Assembly (NCBI RefSeq): GCF_038004425.1
Contig: NZ_JBBORC010000001.1
Location: forward strand, 1,651,001 to 1,715,000
Origin: Solibacillus sp. FSL W7-1464
GTDB lineage: Bacteria > Bacillota > Bacilli > Bacillales_A > Planococcaceae
DNA length: 64,000 nucleotides
Reading direction: 5' to 3'
The notes beneath the pieces were generated by a model, which saw nothing but the letters and a program-made list of their open reading frames with translations, did not search any database and was not told where the DNA came from. Numbering within the stretch: the first letter of the stretch is position 1; each line of letters opens with the position of its first letter. Position numbers and translations under genes: made by a program. This document shows, piece after piece, positions 55,081 through 64,000 of the stretch.

Positions 55081-56454
55081 ATGGCAAAATTATGGGGCGG
55101 TCGTTTCCAAAAGTCTGCAGAAAGCTGGGTTGACGAGTTTGGGGCATCGATTGGCTTTGATCAGCAGTTAGTGTTGGAAGATATTGAAGGTTCTGTAGCG
55201 CATGTTACAATGCTTGGTGCACAAAATATTTTACCGAAAGAGGATGTCGAGAAAATTCTGGACGGTCTTGCACAATTGAAAGTAAAAGCCGAAGCGGGTG
55301 AACTGGAGTTTTCAGTTTCAAATGAAGACATCCATTTAAATCTTGAGAAAATGCTGATTGATCTAATCGGTCCTGCTGGAGGGAAGCTTCACACTGGACG
55401 CTCACGTAATGACCAAGTCGCAACAGATATGCACTTATTCCTGAAAAAGCGCGTACCTGAAGTAATCGGCTTGATCGAACATTTCCAAAAAACGATTGTC
55501 GAGCAGGCAGAGCAGAATGTGGACACGATTGCACCAGGCTACACGCATTTACAGCGCGCACAGCCGATTAGTTTTGCCCACCATTTAATGGTGTACTTCT
55601 GGCAGTTGCAACGTGATAAAGAGCGTTTTACAGAATCGATGAAACGCATTGATATTCTACCTTTAGGTGCCGGGGCGATGGCAGGTACGACATTCCCGAT
55701 TGACCGTCTGAAATCGGCTGAACTGCTTGGTTTTGCAGAAGTGTATGCCAATTCGATGGATGCGGTAAGCGACCGTGACTTTATCGTTGAATTTTTATCA
55801 AATTCAGCACTATTAATGACACACTTATCACGTTTTGCGGAAGAAATCATTATTTGGTCTACGGATGAATTTAAATTCATCGAGCTGGATGATGCATTCT
55901 CAACGGGTTCATCTATTATGCCGCAAAAGAAAAATCCGGATATGGCGGAACTGATTCGTGGGAAAACAGGCCGTGCATACGGGAATTTAATGGGGCTGTT
56001 AACAGTTTTAAAAGGTACGCCGTTAACATACAACAAAGATATGCAGGAAGATAAGGAAGGCATGTTCGATACGATGGATACGGTATTAGGTTCACTGAAA
56101 ATCTTCGAAGGCATGGTTCGTACGATGACGGTCAATAAAGCGCGTTTACACAGTGCGGTACATTCAGACTTTTCGAACGCGACAGAGCTTGCGGATTATT
56201 TGGCGACAAAAGGCATGCCGTTCCGTGAAGCGCATGAAGTAACAGGAAAGCTTGTATTTACATGTATCCAGCAAGGCATCTACCTACTGGATCTGCCATT
56301 GGAAGAAATGCAGAAAGAATCTGCATTAATTGAAGAAGACATATATGCAGTACTTGCACCGGAAGCCGCTGTGAGCCGACGTAATTCACTAGGTGGCACA
56401 GGTTTTGAGCAAGTGGCACTTCAAATTCAAAATGCGAAACAGCTATTAGTATAG
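55081..56454 (+). CDS. argH: Argininosuccinate lyase
   Basis: Splits argininosuccinate to arginine and fumarate. 457 residues. Family blocks are LWGGRF at the N-terminus, [26 protein letters not shown] and the catalytic loop [15 protein letters not shown] at 55081 has TGAGGAG upstream; in-frame ATG at 55063 does not. Same operon direction as argG. Confidence 0.96.
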   Translation: MAKLWGGRFQKSAESWVDEFGASIGFDQQLVLEDIEGSVAHVTMLGAQNILPKEDVEKILDGLAQLKVKAEAGELEFSVSNEDIHLNLEKMLIDLIGPAGGKLHTGRSRNDQVATDMHLFLKKRVPEVIGLIEHFQKTIVEQAEQNVDTIAPGYTHLQRAQPISFAHHLMVYFWQLQRDKERFTESMKRIDILPLGAGAMAGTTFPIDRLKSAELLGFAEVYANSMDAVSDRDFIVEFLSNSALLMTHLSRFAEEIIIWSTDEFKFIELDDAFSTGSSIMPQKKNPDMAELIRGKTGRAYGNLMGLLTVLKGTPLTYNKDMQEDKEGMFDTMDTVLGSLKIFEGMVRTMTVNKARLHSAVHSDFSNATELADYLATKGMPFREAHEVTGKLVFTCIQQGIYLLDLPLEEMQKESALIEEDIYAVLAPEAAVSRRNSLGGTGFEQVALQIQNAKQLLV

Positions 56455-56461
56455 CAATGGG

Positions 56462-56492
56462 TGTCCTGTAAAAAACTTTACAGGGCATTTTT
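56462..56492 (+). terminator. Terminator after argH
   Basis: GTCCTGTAAA / TTTACAGGGC stem with T-run. Confidence 0.85.
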
Positions 56493-56576
56493 GTTCCTTT
56501 TAATGGAATTTTTTCTTATGCAAATTAAAAATTAGCAGTATAATAATAGATACTTTAAAGAGAAAGGTGTCTTTTT

Positions 56577-58190
56577 ATGACAAATACAAAGACTTCGCAA
56601 ACATGGGTGCTTACGTTATTTGCACTTGGCGTATTTATGGCGGCACTCGATAATGGCATTATCAGTGCCGCACTGACAACGATCAACAGTTCGTTTAATG
56701 TCGAAGCAAATTGGGGAGCCTGGGGTGTTACACTGTACACACTCGGCTTGGCTATCAGTGTTCCGATTGTAGGGAAACTTTCGGACCGATATGGACGAAA
56801 AAAACTGTTTATTGTTGAAATTGCGCTTTTTGGTCTAGGTTCACTGCTCGTTGCACTTAGCCCGAACTTTACATTTTATCTGATTTCCCGCTTTATCCAG
56901 GCGATGGGCGGAGGCGGTATTTTTATTATCGGTACTTCGTATGTCGTAAGTACACTGCCTGCGGAAAAGCAAGGGAAAGCATTAGGATTACTTGGCGGGA
57001 TGAATGGGGTTGCCGCTGTTTTAGGTCCAAATATCGGAAGTGTCATTTTGGATCTGACAGGCAGCTGGCATTGGCTGTTTTTAATTAATGTGCCAATCGC
57101 AATTTTCCTTGTTATCATGGGTTATCTCAAACTGGAAGAAACAAAAGATGCAGCACCCGGCAAGCTTGATATGACGGGGACGGTTCTGCTTTCTGTCGCG
57201 ATTTTAGGGATTATGTACGGGCTGACAAATATTGAGGGGATTAACTTCTTCAGTTCTCTGATCGAACCGACAGTCTATCCGTATTTACTGGCTGGGATTA
57301 TCGTACTTGTTATCCTTTACTTCTATGAAACTCGTCTTGAACGCCGTGGTGGGGACCCGATTTTACCGGTGGCGTTAATGCGTCAGCCGACTTATTTACT
57401 GACATTGTTGTTAGGTCTTCTATCTGGTGCGATGCTTGCTGCAATGATTTTCATTCCAGCCTTTTCGGAGCAAGTATTGGGCATTAAATCCGAGCATGCC
57501 GGGTACTGGATGACACCGCTTGCACTGGCTGCAGGGATTGGGGCAGCGGTTGGCGGTATTTTAGTCGATAAAAGAGGGCCGGTCTTAGCGGTTCTGTTTT
57601 CAGGTCTCGTTGCCGCAATTGGCTTTTTCCTGTTCCCGACATGGATTGATGCCAAATGGCAGTTTGTCATTGCATCCGTAATTGGCGGTGTCGGCATGGG
57701 GGTACTTTTAGGAGCACCACTGAACATTTTGGCTACTGAAAAACTCGAAGCAAATAAAGGGACGGCACTAGCGTCATTATCGTTAATCCGAACAATCGGG
57801 ATGACAATCGCGCCAACGATTTATGCTGGATTTATCGCGCGCGGCTTCAGTGAAATCCCATCCTTATTTAAAAACGACTTTCAAGGAATTTTGCAGCAAA
57901 ATGTACAACAGGCGAATTTATCGGAACAGGCTACTGCTGAGCTTGCTCAAGTGGGCAGTCAGTTTGCAGCAGGCGGTCAGTTTTCCGAGGAACAAATGAT
58001 GACTGTCGTCCAAAACATACAGGATCCGACGTTAAAAGAAGTCATTATGAATTCTGTCAATGAAGTAACGGTTATGGCAGCACAGAACGGCTATGGCGGC
58101 CTGTTTTACTCGGCAGTTGTCATTGCAATCTGCATTTTTGCAGTTGGATTGTTTTTAAAACCGATTCGAAAAAAATCATTGGAAATTTAA
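56577..58190 (+). CDS. DHA2-family MFS exporter (EmrB/QacA type)
   Basis: 537 residues with about 14 membrane segments. Motif D1-like ALDNGIISAALTTI, motif A GKLSDRYGRKKLF and motif C in GGMNGVAAVLGPNIG. A large Gln-rich loop of about 70 residues lies before the last segment. AAAGGTG precedes the ATG. Drug/proton antiport is the family role; substrate unknown. Confidence 0.9.
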   Translation: MTNTKTSQTWVLTLFALGVFMAALDNGIISAALTTINSSFNVEANWGAWGVTLYTLGLAISVPIVGKLSDRYGRKKLFIVEIALFGLGSLLVALSPNFTFYLISRFIQAMGGGGIFIIGTSYVVSTLPAEKQGKALGLLGGMNGVAAVLGPNIGSVILDLTGSWHWLFLINVPIAIFLVIMGYLKLEETKDAAPGKLDMTGTVLLSVAILGIMYGLTNIEGINFFSSLIEPTVYPYLLAGIIVLVILYFYETRLERRGGDPILPVALMRQPTYLLTLLLGLLSGAMLAAMIFIPAFSEQVLGIKSEHAGYWMTPLALAAGIGAAVGGILVDKRGPVLAVLFSGLVAAIGFFLFPTWIDAKWQFVIASVIGGVGMGVLLGAPLNILATEKLEANKGTALASLSLIRTIGMTIAPTIYAGFIARGFSEIPSLFKNDFQGILQQNVQQANLSEQATAELAQVGSQFAAGGQFSEEQMMTVVQNIQDPTLKEVIMNSVNEVTVMAAQNGYGGLFYSAVVIAICIFAVGLFLKPIRKKSLEI

Positions 58191-58285
58191 AAAAGTGTTT
58201 TAGGTTGAACAATTTGGGGTACTTTATCTTTAGACTCATGCAAAGCTTGTGTGGGTGTGAAGTCTCTCCCCCAATAGTAGACTTA

Positions 58286-58323
58286 CAAAAAGTGTCCTTT
58301 TGCGCATAAAAGGGCATTTTTTG
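58286..58323 (+). terminator. Terminator after the DHA2 exporter
   Basis: ACAAAAAGTGTCCTTTT pairs with AAAAGGGCATTTTTTGT. Confidence 0.75.
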
Positions 58324-58467
58324 TGTCTAAAAGCGATGCATTTGTTTTCCGGCAACCTCAAGTTAGAATATTCGCAATGTTTTGCGTTATAATTAGCAAG
58401 AGCAGCATGAAACTTTTTATTGAAATTAACGTAAATACTAGTAATACATAGAATGGGGGAATCGAAC

Positions 58468-59619
58468 ATGGCTGAAAATCCATTATTTGAAGATTTAAAC
58501 AAACGAGCTGAGCAAGAGCCGGCACCAACGACTGATCTTGTCGAACAACCACAAAAACAACTTGTTTCGGAACAGGAGCTTTCTCAAATCCGTCAGCGTC
58601 AGGAACAGCTAAAACAGCAGCCGCAAGTTCAGCAGCTTGCAGAAAAAATTGACGTAAAAAATCAAATCGCCGTTCTCGAATTCGGTAAAGAAACCGCTCA
58701 GGGTATTTCAACATTTTCAGACCGTATGCTTGCAACGATTAAACAAAGCAATCTGGAAAAATCGACAACATTACTCAACAATCTAAATAAAATTATGGAC
58801 CGCTTTGATCCTCAGGATTTCCAGGAAGAGCAGAAAAAAGGCTTCCTGAAAAAACTGTTTTCAAAAAGCAAAGAGCAATTGGAGCGCATTTTATCCAAAT
58901 ACGATACGATGAACAAAGAAGTCGATGTCGTTTATAACGAAATTCAGAAGTACGAAGTGGAAATGAAACGAAACACCGTACAGCTGGAACAAATGTATGA
59001 TGAGAATTTAAACTACTTCCATACATTAAGCGAGCATATTGCGGCAATCGATATTAAAGTAAACGATTTGCGTCAGCAGCTGCCGGCATTGTCGGCGAAA
59101 GCGGATTCCGGTGACCATGAAGCGATCATGGAGCTTGAAACGGTAACACGCGGAATCGAGCTATTGGAGCAACGAGGCTACGATCTTGAAATGGCCCAGC
59201 AAGTATCATTCCAGTCAGCCCCGCAAATTCGTTTAATGCAGCAAGGGAACAACCATCTAATCGGAAAAATCAACTCCGCATTCGTGACGACAATTCCGAT
59301 TTTCAAACAAGGTCTGATCCACGCCGTTACAATGCAGCGACAAAAGCTTGTTTCGGATTCGATGGCTGAACTGGACCGCCGTACAAATGAAATGCTTGTG
59401 CGAAACGCGGAGAATGTCCGTCAAAATTCGGTGAACATCGCGCGTCAGGCAGGCAGTCCAAGCATTAAAGTCGAAACGATCGAAACAACTTGGAAGACGA
59501 TCATTTCGGGTATTGAAGAAACAAAACAGATTCAGGCAGAAACAGTTCGCAATCGTGAAGAAGGGCGTAAGCGCATTGAACAATTGCAGCTTGAATATGA
59601 AAAATTAAAGAGCATGTAA
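58468..59619 (+). CDS. Toxic anion resistance protein (TelA family)
   Basis: About 383 residues, soluble, mostly helical with coiled-coil stretches (FLKKLFSKSKEQLERILSKYDTMNKEV; NTVQLEQMYDENLNYFHTLSEHI). Matches the TelA/KlaA family, linked to tellurite and envelope-stress resistance. In bacilli the gene usually follows an XpaC-type partner; none is present here. ATG at 58468 has GGGGGA upstream. Confidence 0.87.
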   Translation: MAENPLFEDLNKRAEQEPAPTTDLVEQPQKQLVSEQELSQIRQRQEQLKQQPQVQQLAEKIDVKNQIAVLEFGKETAQGISTFSDRMLATIKQSNLEKSTTLLNNLNKIMDRFDPQDFQEEQKKGFLKKLFSKSKEQLERILSKYDTMNKEVDVVYNEIQKYEVEMKRNTVQLEQMYDENLNYFHTLSEHIAAIDIKVNDLRQQLPALSAKADSGDHEAIMELETVTRGIELLEQRGYDLEMAQQVSFQSAPQIRLMQQGNNHLIGKINSAFVTTIPIFKQGLIHAVTMQRQKLVSDSMAELDRRTNEMLVRNAENVRQNSVNIARQAGSPSIKVETIETTWKTIISGIEETKQIQAETVRNREEGRKRIEQLQLEYEKLKSM

Positions 59620-59637
59620 TCAAATAGATTATTTTTG

Positions 59638-59674
59638 AAAGGCATCGAGTTTCCTTTGCTCGATGCCTTTTATC
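59638..59674 (+). terminator. Terminator after the TelA-family gene
   Basis: Perfect 12-bp stem AAAGGCATCGAG / CTCGATGCCTTT, then TTATC. Confidence 0.85.
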
Positions 59675-59703
59675 ATCTTTTTAAACACTTTAGGGGGAGT
59701 TTT

Positions 59704-60090
59704 ATGCAAGTATTAAGTCGCAAATTTACAGTAGCACTCATTTCTACATTTCTTTTCAGTTTTCTGTTAGCGCTTATCGTGACGATGACCCAAAGCGACC
59801 AGTATTTAACGTTTAGTATGACCGTGCTGACATTTATCGTATTAAGTGCACCGATGTTTCTCATTGTCGGTGTTGCAGTATCTTTTCTTTTTGAAAAAAA
59901 TCTGCGTTCAACTACCATGAAATGGTTCAGTTATATCATCATTGGCGCGGCATTTACAGTTCCTTACGCCCTCTACTTTTTTGAAGATGCCAATCTTTTA
60001 TTATACTCAATAATAGGCGGGGTGGGGGCAGCCATCTATTGTGGCATACACCTAATATTCGATAAATATATATTCAAAAATACGGATTAG
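59704..60090 (+). CDS. Four-segment membrane protein
   Basis: 128 residues, four hydrophobic segments, positively charged end. ATG at 59704 has AGGGGGA upstream; the longer in-frame reading runs through the terminator of the previous gene and is rejected. Not recognised. Confidence 0.7.
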   Translation: MQVLSRKFTVALISTFLFSFLLALIVTMTQSDQYLTFSMTVLTFIVLSAPMFLIVGVAVSFLFEKNLRSTTMKWFSYIIIGAAFTVPYALYFFEDANLLLYSIIGGVGAAIYCGIHLIFDKYIFKNTD

Positions 60091-60239
60091 CATACAATTT
60101 AAAAGCTTGTTATATTAGGCATATAAGCGGTCTAAAATTTCCTTTTGGTGATTAATTAGGGGTGAATTTGGTGAAATTGGGTAAATAACAACAAAAGAAA
60201 ATTTACACAAGTATTGCCATGAGGGAAAGGAAGACAATG

Positions 60240-60536
60240 ATGGAAAAGAACTTAATGAAAATCGACGAATTTCTTAAAATGCCTAAAAGTGTTATACGCA
60301 GAGCAAATGAACGGGACGTATTGAGTATAAAGAATGAACTGCTTATATTAATGAATGAAAAAAGCGATATGTATGATAAGGCGCATATCCGAAAATTAAT
60401 TAATGAAATCCAGTTTTTAAATGTGTTTGTTGTAAAGGATGATTTTGATAAAACCGTATTTTCCTACGAACCTCCAAAATACGCATCACCCCGCGTAACG
60501 ATTAAAGAAAGTGGCTGGATCGAGCTAATCAAATAA
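60240..60536 (+). CDS. Hypothetical small soluble protein
   Basis: 98 residues, helical N-terminal half with mixed charge, then a beta-like end. AAAGGAAG precedes two ATG codons (60237 and 60240); spacing favours the second. No family recognised. Confidence 0.6.
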   Translation: MEKNLMKIDEFLKMPKSVIRRANERDVLSIKNELLILMNEKSDMYDKAHIRKLINEIQFLNVFVVKDDFDKTVFSYEPPKYASPRVTIKESGWIELIK

Positions 60537-60611
60537 TAATTACTATATTTCCAACAGTGGAATCATGATAAAATTTTATTATGAAAAGAAAGTTGGAAGA
60601 AGGTAGTAGTT

Positions 60612-61523
60612 GTGGAACGATTGAAAGGCATAGCGATGATTCTAGCAGGCTCGATGTTTTGGGGGGCTACCGGTCCGATGATGGAATGGCTCCTGCAAAA
60701 AACAGCCATGACCGCAGAGTTTATGCTTGCTGTAAGGTTAACGATTGCAGGGATTTTAATACTAGGCATTGCAGCTATGCAGAAAAAATCAGTATTTTCC
60801 ATTTGGCATAACCGGAACCATTCCGTACAATTGCTGGTTTTCAGTGTGATTGGAATGGTCGGTTTACAATTTACGTTTGTAAAGTCGATTGAAGTGAGCA
60901 ATGCGATTATTGCAACACTTTTGCAGTTTTTAGCGCCAATCTTCATCGTCATCTATACATCGGTTATTGGGAAGGTTCTTCCACCGCGCAGTCAATTGAT
61001 CGGTATTTGCGGTACGCTTGTCGGGCTGTTTTTATTGCTGACAAACGGCTCGGTATCAGGATTGCTTGTGAGTAATGAAGCGCTTGTTTGGGGACTGCTG
61101 TTAGGATTTACGTATGCATTTTATACACTGTATCCTGCTCGACTGATGGCTGAAGTAGGGGTCATCATCATTATCGGCTGGGGTATGATCATAGGCGGAA
61201 TTATTTTCTCGGTAACGGGGCAGCTTTGGAGACCGGAGCAATGGCTGTTGCTGCTGGATCCGTTAAATGTAGTCATCATTATTGCTACAGGCATTTTGGG
61301 ATCCTTCGCCTATATTTTATTTTTAACAAGCCTGAAATACATATCACCAGTTGAAACGAGTATTTTATCGAGTATTGAACCATTGACGGCAATGGCGATT
61401 TCCGTTGTCTGGCTCGGTGCGACATTGTATAACTGGCAGTATGTCGGTATTGTATTAATGCTAGTGTTTGTCGCCTATTTATCAATTGCCGGGAGCAAAA
61501 AGTCTCCCACTTCGAATGTCTAA
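60612..61523 (+). CDS. EamA/DMT-family transporter
   Basis: 303 residues with ten hydrophobic segments as two EamA repeats (SMFWGATGPMMEWLL; ALVWGLLLGFTYAFYTLYP). The typical SILSSIEPLTAMAISVVWLGA segment is near the end. Start is GTG with GAAGAAGG upstream. Substrate (amino acid or metabolite export) unknown. Confidence 0.88.
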   Translation: MERLKGIAMILAGSMFWGATGPMMEWLLQKTAMTAEFMLAVRLTIAGILILGIAAMQKKSVFSIWHNRNHSVQLLVFSVIGMVGLQFTFVKSIEVSNAIIATLLQFLAPIFIVIYTSVIGKVLPPRSQLIGICGTLVGLFLLLTNGSVSGLLVSNEALVWGLLLGFTYAFYTLYPARLMAEVGVIIIIGWGMIIGGIIFSVTGQLWRPEQWLLLLDPLNVVIIIATGILGSFAYILFLTSLKYISPVETSILSSIEPLTAMAISVVWLGATLYNWQYVGIVLMLVFVAYLSIAGSKKSPTSNV

Positions 61524-61574
61524 GTGAATGTCACTTAGGCATTTTTGGGTATAGAAAATGAAGGAGGCGTTGTT

Positions 61575-62744
61575 ATGGAAGCATTCGATTTTTTTACATT
61601 ACATGAAAAAGATATAAAAGATGATATTAAACGCTTAGTATTAGCCGATTCACCTTCGCAAAACAAAGAGCTGCTTGATCTGTGCAAAGATGTACTCCAG
61701 TCGATGTTTTATGACTACTTTCATGTAAAGGCAACGGAATATGCGATGGAGCATAACGGCAATCATCTCCGCTTTGAAATGGGCGAAGGGACCGAACAGA
61801 TCTTAATGATCGGTCATTATGATACCGTTTGGGACAAAGGGGCCTTGCCGTACCGCGAGGAAGAAGATAAAATTTTCGGTCCTGGTATTTTGGATATGAA
61901 ATCAGGTCTCGTCAGTGCGATTTGGTTTTTTAAATATGTTCAAAAAATGAATCTGCCTTTGAAGCGTCGGGTTGTTTTTTTCCTGAACAGTGATGAAGAA
62001 ATCGGAAGCCCAACATCCAGAGCGCTAATCGAGGAAGAAGCGAAAAAATCGGTGGCCGCCTTTATACTGGAGCCGGCTGTTACCGTTTCAGGCGAACTGA
62101 AAATTGCGCGGAAAGGGACTTCCAGATATTTGCTGAACATTCGGGGGCTTGCATCGCACGCAGGAAATAATCCGCGGGATGGTGTCAGCGCAATTACGGA
62201 AGCGGCAAGACAAATCCTGAATATTGATGCGCTCAACGATTACGAGAAGGGGACAACGCTGAATGTCGGGATGATCCAGGGCGGCGGTAAATTGAACGTC
62301 ATCCCTGACGAGGCGCATGTAGGGGTCGATGTCCGGTCGGTTACACGCACAGAGCAGGAGCGTATCGACGATTATTTCGAGGAGCTTAAACCATATGATC
62401 AGCGTACGAAAATCGAAATCGATGGGGGAATTAACCGGCCACCGATGGAACGTGATGAAGAAAGCGAAGAACTGTTCGAAATTGCGCAGGAAGAAGCGGA
62501 GGAGCTTGGTTTTGATGTGGAGGAAGCATCAGTCGGGGGCGCGAGCGACGGCAATTTCACGTCGTTATACACGCCGACATTGGATGGTCTTGGACTTGTA
62601 GGGGATGGTATTCACGCCGAACATGAGCATATTTTAAAAGACCATATCATTGAACGTTTCGCACTTTTGACGAATACATTGATGGAAGTTGTGAATGAGA
62701 TTGAGATGGAGGGAAATCGGGATGACGGCAAAAACACTGGCTAA
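61575..62744 (+). CDS. M20-family metallopeptidase (glutamate carboxypeptidase-like)
   Basis: About 389 residues. Zinc ligands in GHYDTVWDKG, GILDMKSG (bridging Asp) and NSDEEIGSP (catalytic Glu). The lid/dimerisation domain contains ASHAGNNPRDGVSAI, and a late GGASDGN. Pattern matches the CPG2 branch, which removes C-terminal glutamate. ATG at 61575 has AAGGAGG upstream. Overlaps the sirtuin gene by 23 nt, so the two are coupled. Confidence 0.88.
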   Translation: MEAFDFFTLHEKDIKDDIKRLVLADSPSQNKELLDLCKDVLQSMFYDYFHVKATEYAMEHNGNHLRFEMGEGTEQILMIGHYDTVWDKGALPYREEEDKIFGPGILDMKSGLVSAIWFFKYVQKMNLPLKRRVVFFLNSDEEIGSPTSRALIEEEAKKSVAAFILEPAVTVSGELKIARKGTSRYLLNIRGLASHAGNNPRDGVSAITEAARQILNIDALNDYEKGTTLNVGMIQGGGKLNVIPDEAHVGVDVRSVTRTEQERIDDYFEELKPYDQRTKIEIDGGINRPPMERDEESEELFEIAQEEAEELGFDVEEASVGGASDGNFTSLYTPTLDGLGLVGDGIHAEHEHILKDHIIERFALLTNTLMEVVNEIEMEGNRDDGKNTG

Positions 62745-63450
62745 TTTGATGAGAGAATCGAATCGTACAGTTGTGCTGACGGGTGCCGGGATGTCGACCG
62801 AATCGGGCATACCGGATTTTCGATCGTCAACAGGTCTGTGGCAAAATATTGATCCGCGTATTGTTGCCTCTACCGAAAGTATGCAGAAGAACTATGAACA
62901 GTTCCGCGAGTTTTACCAGGGGAGAATTACCGCTCTGGACAACTGCAAGCCGCATCAGGGGCATGTAATATTGGCGGACTTCGAAAAGCGCGGACTTGTT
63001 TCGATTATCGCGACCCAAAATGTCGATCAGCTGCATCAGCGGGCGGGTAGTAAAAATGTAGCGGAACTTCACGGCAATATCGTGACAGTCCGCTGCCAAA
63101 AATGCGGCAAACCACATGCAAAAGAACAATTTTTGAATAACAATATTTGCACCTATTGTTCCGGTAAGTTACGGCCGAATGTTGTGCTGTTTGGTGAAAC
63201 ATTACCGATGGAAGCATGGGACCGTACACTCCACGAAATACATGAGGCGGACCTTGTCATAGTAATCGGCACAAGTTTGGAAGTATACCCTGTCAATCAG
63301 CTGCCGAGCATGTCGAAAGGGAAGCTCGTCTATATAAACCGCCAGCAAACGTCCACGAGCGCACATTATTCGTTTGATTTAGTATTGAAAGGGTCGGCCG
63401 GGGAGGTTTTGGCTGATGTTCATCGAGAGTTGGAGAAATTAAAAAAGTAA
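62722..63450 (+). CDS. cobB: NAD-dependent protein deacylase (Sir2 family)
   Basis: About 242 residues. NAD-binding GAGMSTESGIPDFRS, TQNVDQLHQRAG, catalytic His in ELHGN, and a Zn ribbon with Cys pairs CQKCGK and CTYCSG. GTSLEVYPVNQLP and a C-terminal nucleotide site follow. ATG at 62722 has GGAGGG upstream, inside the end of the peptidase gene. Confidence 0.92.
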   Translation: MTAKTLANLMRESNRTVVLTGAGMSTESGIPDFRSSTGLWQNIDPRIVASTESMQKNYEQFREFYQGRITALDNCKPHQGHVILADFEKRGLVSIIATQNVDQLHQRAGSKNVAELHGNIVTVRCQKCGKPHAKEQFLNNNICTYCSGKLRPNVVLFGETLPMEAWDRTLHEIHEADLVIVIGTSLEVYPVNQLPSMSKGKLVYINRQQTSTSAHYSFDLVLKGSAGEVLADVHRELEKLKK

Positions 63451-63455
63451 TAACT

Positions 63456-63484
63456 AAGCCTGTATAAAAGTGCAGGCTTTTTTC
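63456..63484 (+). terminator. Terminator after the sirtuin gene
   Basis: AAGCCTG / CAGGCTT stem with T-run. The following gene therefore has its own promoter. Confidence 0.8.
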
Positions 63485-63594
63485 TGTGGTAGTGGAAAAT
63501 CCGAAGCAACTTTCTGAAACTTTACAAACATTTCGCCAAGCACTCATTTATAATGGGAAATAATAACTAACCCTTAAAGGAGAAATTTAACTTT

Positions 63595-64000
63595 ATGCAA
63601 TTATCTATTTACACGAAAAATCCGCATGCGAAAGCAATTTCATATTTACTGGCGAAAAACCCGGCAACCGTTTATGAGCGCCAAGTAAAAGGGCACGCGG
63701 TTCGATTTGTATATCATAAAATGACTGATGACGAATTATACGCATCCATCTTTGTTACACCTGATTCATTGGCGCTTGTAAAAGACAATGAAGCATTTGA
63801 TATTACCCATTACATTAATGACCGTGAATTTGCAGTAAGTACCATTTTCTTATCGCTTATTCGTTCAGCTTTAGGCACAGCGCTGAACGGAAAGCCTAAG
63901 GAAGAATATATCCAATTTGCAGCAATGGACTTTCCGTTTACGTTTGAATTTGGTCCCATTTCCTCAAAGCTCACAGACGAGGAAATCCGAAATTTATGGG
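63595..64000 (+). CDS. hen1: Hen1-type RNA 3'-terminal methyltransferase, N-terminal part (runs off right edge)
   Basis: Open frame from ATG at 63595 (AAAGGAGA upstream) to the edge, 135 codons visible. The sequence matches the N-terminal ligase-activating domain of bacterial Hen1: LLAKNPATVYERQV, then ITHYINDREFAVSTIFLSLIRSALGTALNGKPKE and FPFTFEFGPISSK. Known proteins have LxKxP and YVNDRPYxASSFLSVAxARxFGTALxG at these places. The methyltransferase domain should lie outside the window, with a Pnkp kinase-phosphatase-ligase gene probably beside it. Together they repair and protect cleaved RNA. Confidence 0.82.
   Translation, partial: MQLSIYTKNPHAKAISYLLAKNPATVYERQVKGHAVRFVYHKMTDDELYASIFVTPDSLALVKDNEAFDITHYINDREFAVSTIFLSLIRSALGTALNGKPKEEYIQFAAMDFPFTFEFGPISSKLTDEEIRNLW

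Overview
The window is a low-to-moderate GC Bacillota chromosome segment. The gene set (YumC-type ferredoxin-NADP reductase, MhqR and NsrR circuits, T-box-controlled proC, glycine riboswitch, argGH, IS21 element), strong AGGAGG ribosome binding sites and frequent TTG/GTG starts point to Planococcaceae (Lysinibacillus/Solibacillus-like). That is an inference from protein and intergenic-repeat resemblance, not from a marker gene. I see no rRNA or tRNA genes, no prophage and no CRISPR array.

Layout. 1-6.8 kb: 3' part of copA, a ferredoxin-NADP reductase, an ABC exporter with a LytTR/DUF3021 regulatory pair, and an aldo/keto reductase. 6.7-11.7 kb: a PadR/HAAS-type membrane operon, a membrane protein, an ECF sigma factor with its probable anti-sigma partner, and a VOC pseudogene. 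11.7-18.2 kb: pgeF, an RNase H-like protein, aspA, a lipoprotein, and a cycA-type amino acid permease behind a glycine riboswitch with a terminator. 18.2-18.6 kb: the first phased TATTAGAA array. 18.7-28.6 kb: MFS exporter with an XRE/TPR regulator, GNAT acetyltransferase, ABC exporter, dinB, a DUF3817-MFS fusion and a Trm11-like methyltransferase. 28.7-30.9 kb: a quinone-stress module (mhqR, ring-cleavage dioxygenase, mhqD) with two matching operators. 31-37.8 kb: RNase Z and a patch of small membrane proteins and metallopeptidases, including a 174-bp direct duplication. 37.8-40.8 kb: an IS21-family element that splits a membrane-protein gene, with a 6-bp target duplication. 41-45.3 kb: a class A PBP with a long Lys/Glu tail and a DUF606 pair controlled by an ArsR repressor. 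45.5-48 kb: proC with T-box leader, a multi-hairpin intergenic repeat and an MBL hydrolase. 48-52.7 kb: gene remnants, two lipoproteins, the second TATTAGAA array, and the divergent hmp/nsrR pair with two NsrR-type sites. 52.8-64 kb: SDR, argGH, DHA2 exporter, TelA-like protein, EamA transporter, M20 peptidase, sirtuin, and the 5' part of a gene resembling the N-terminal domain of bacterial Hen1 (RNA repair), cut by the right edge.

Several circuits can be read directly. Glycine sensing upstream of a glycine/alanine-type carrier, uncharged-tRNA sensing upstream of proC, MhqR boxes at mhqR and at the dioxygenase gene, NsrR boxes at hmp, and identical ArsR-type operators at both arsR and its target pair. 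The arsR promoter places transcription at or next to its ATG, predicting a leaderless mRNA.

The strongest candidate for something undescribed is the pair of intergenic arrays in which the octamer TATTAGAA recurs every 21 bp (two helical turns) with variable spacers, at 18261-18576 and 50413-50773, about 32 kb apart. Next are the three-hairpin intergenic element at 46742-46990 and the Hen1-type gene at the right edge.
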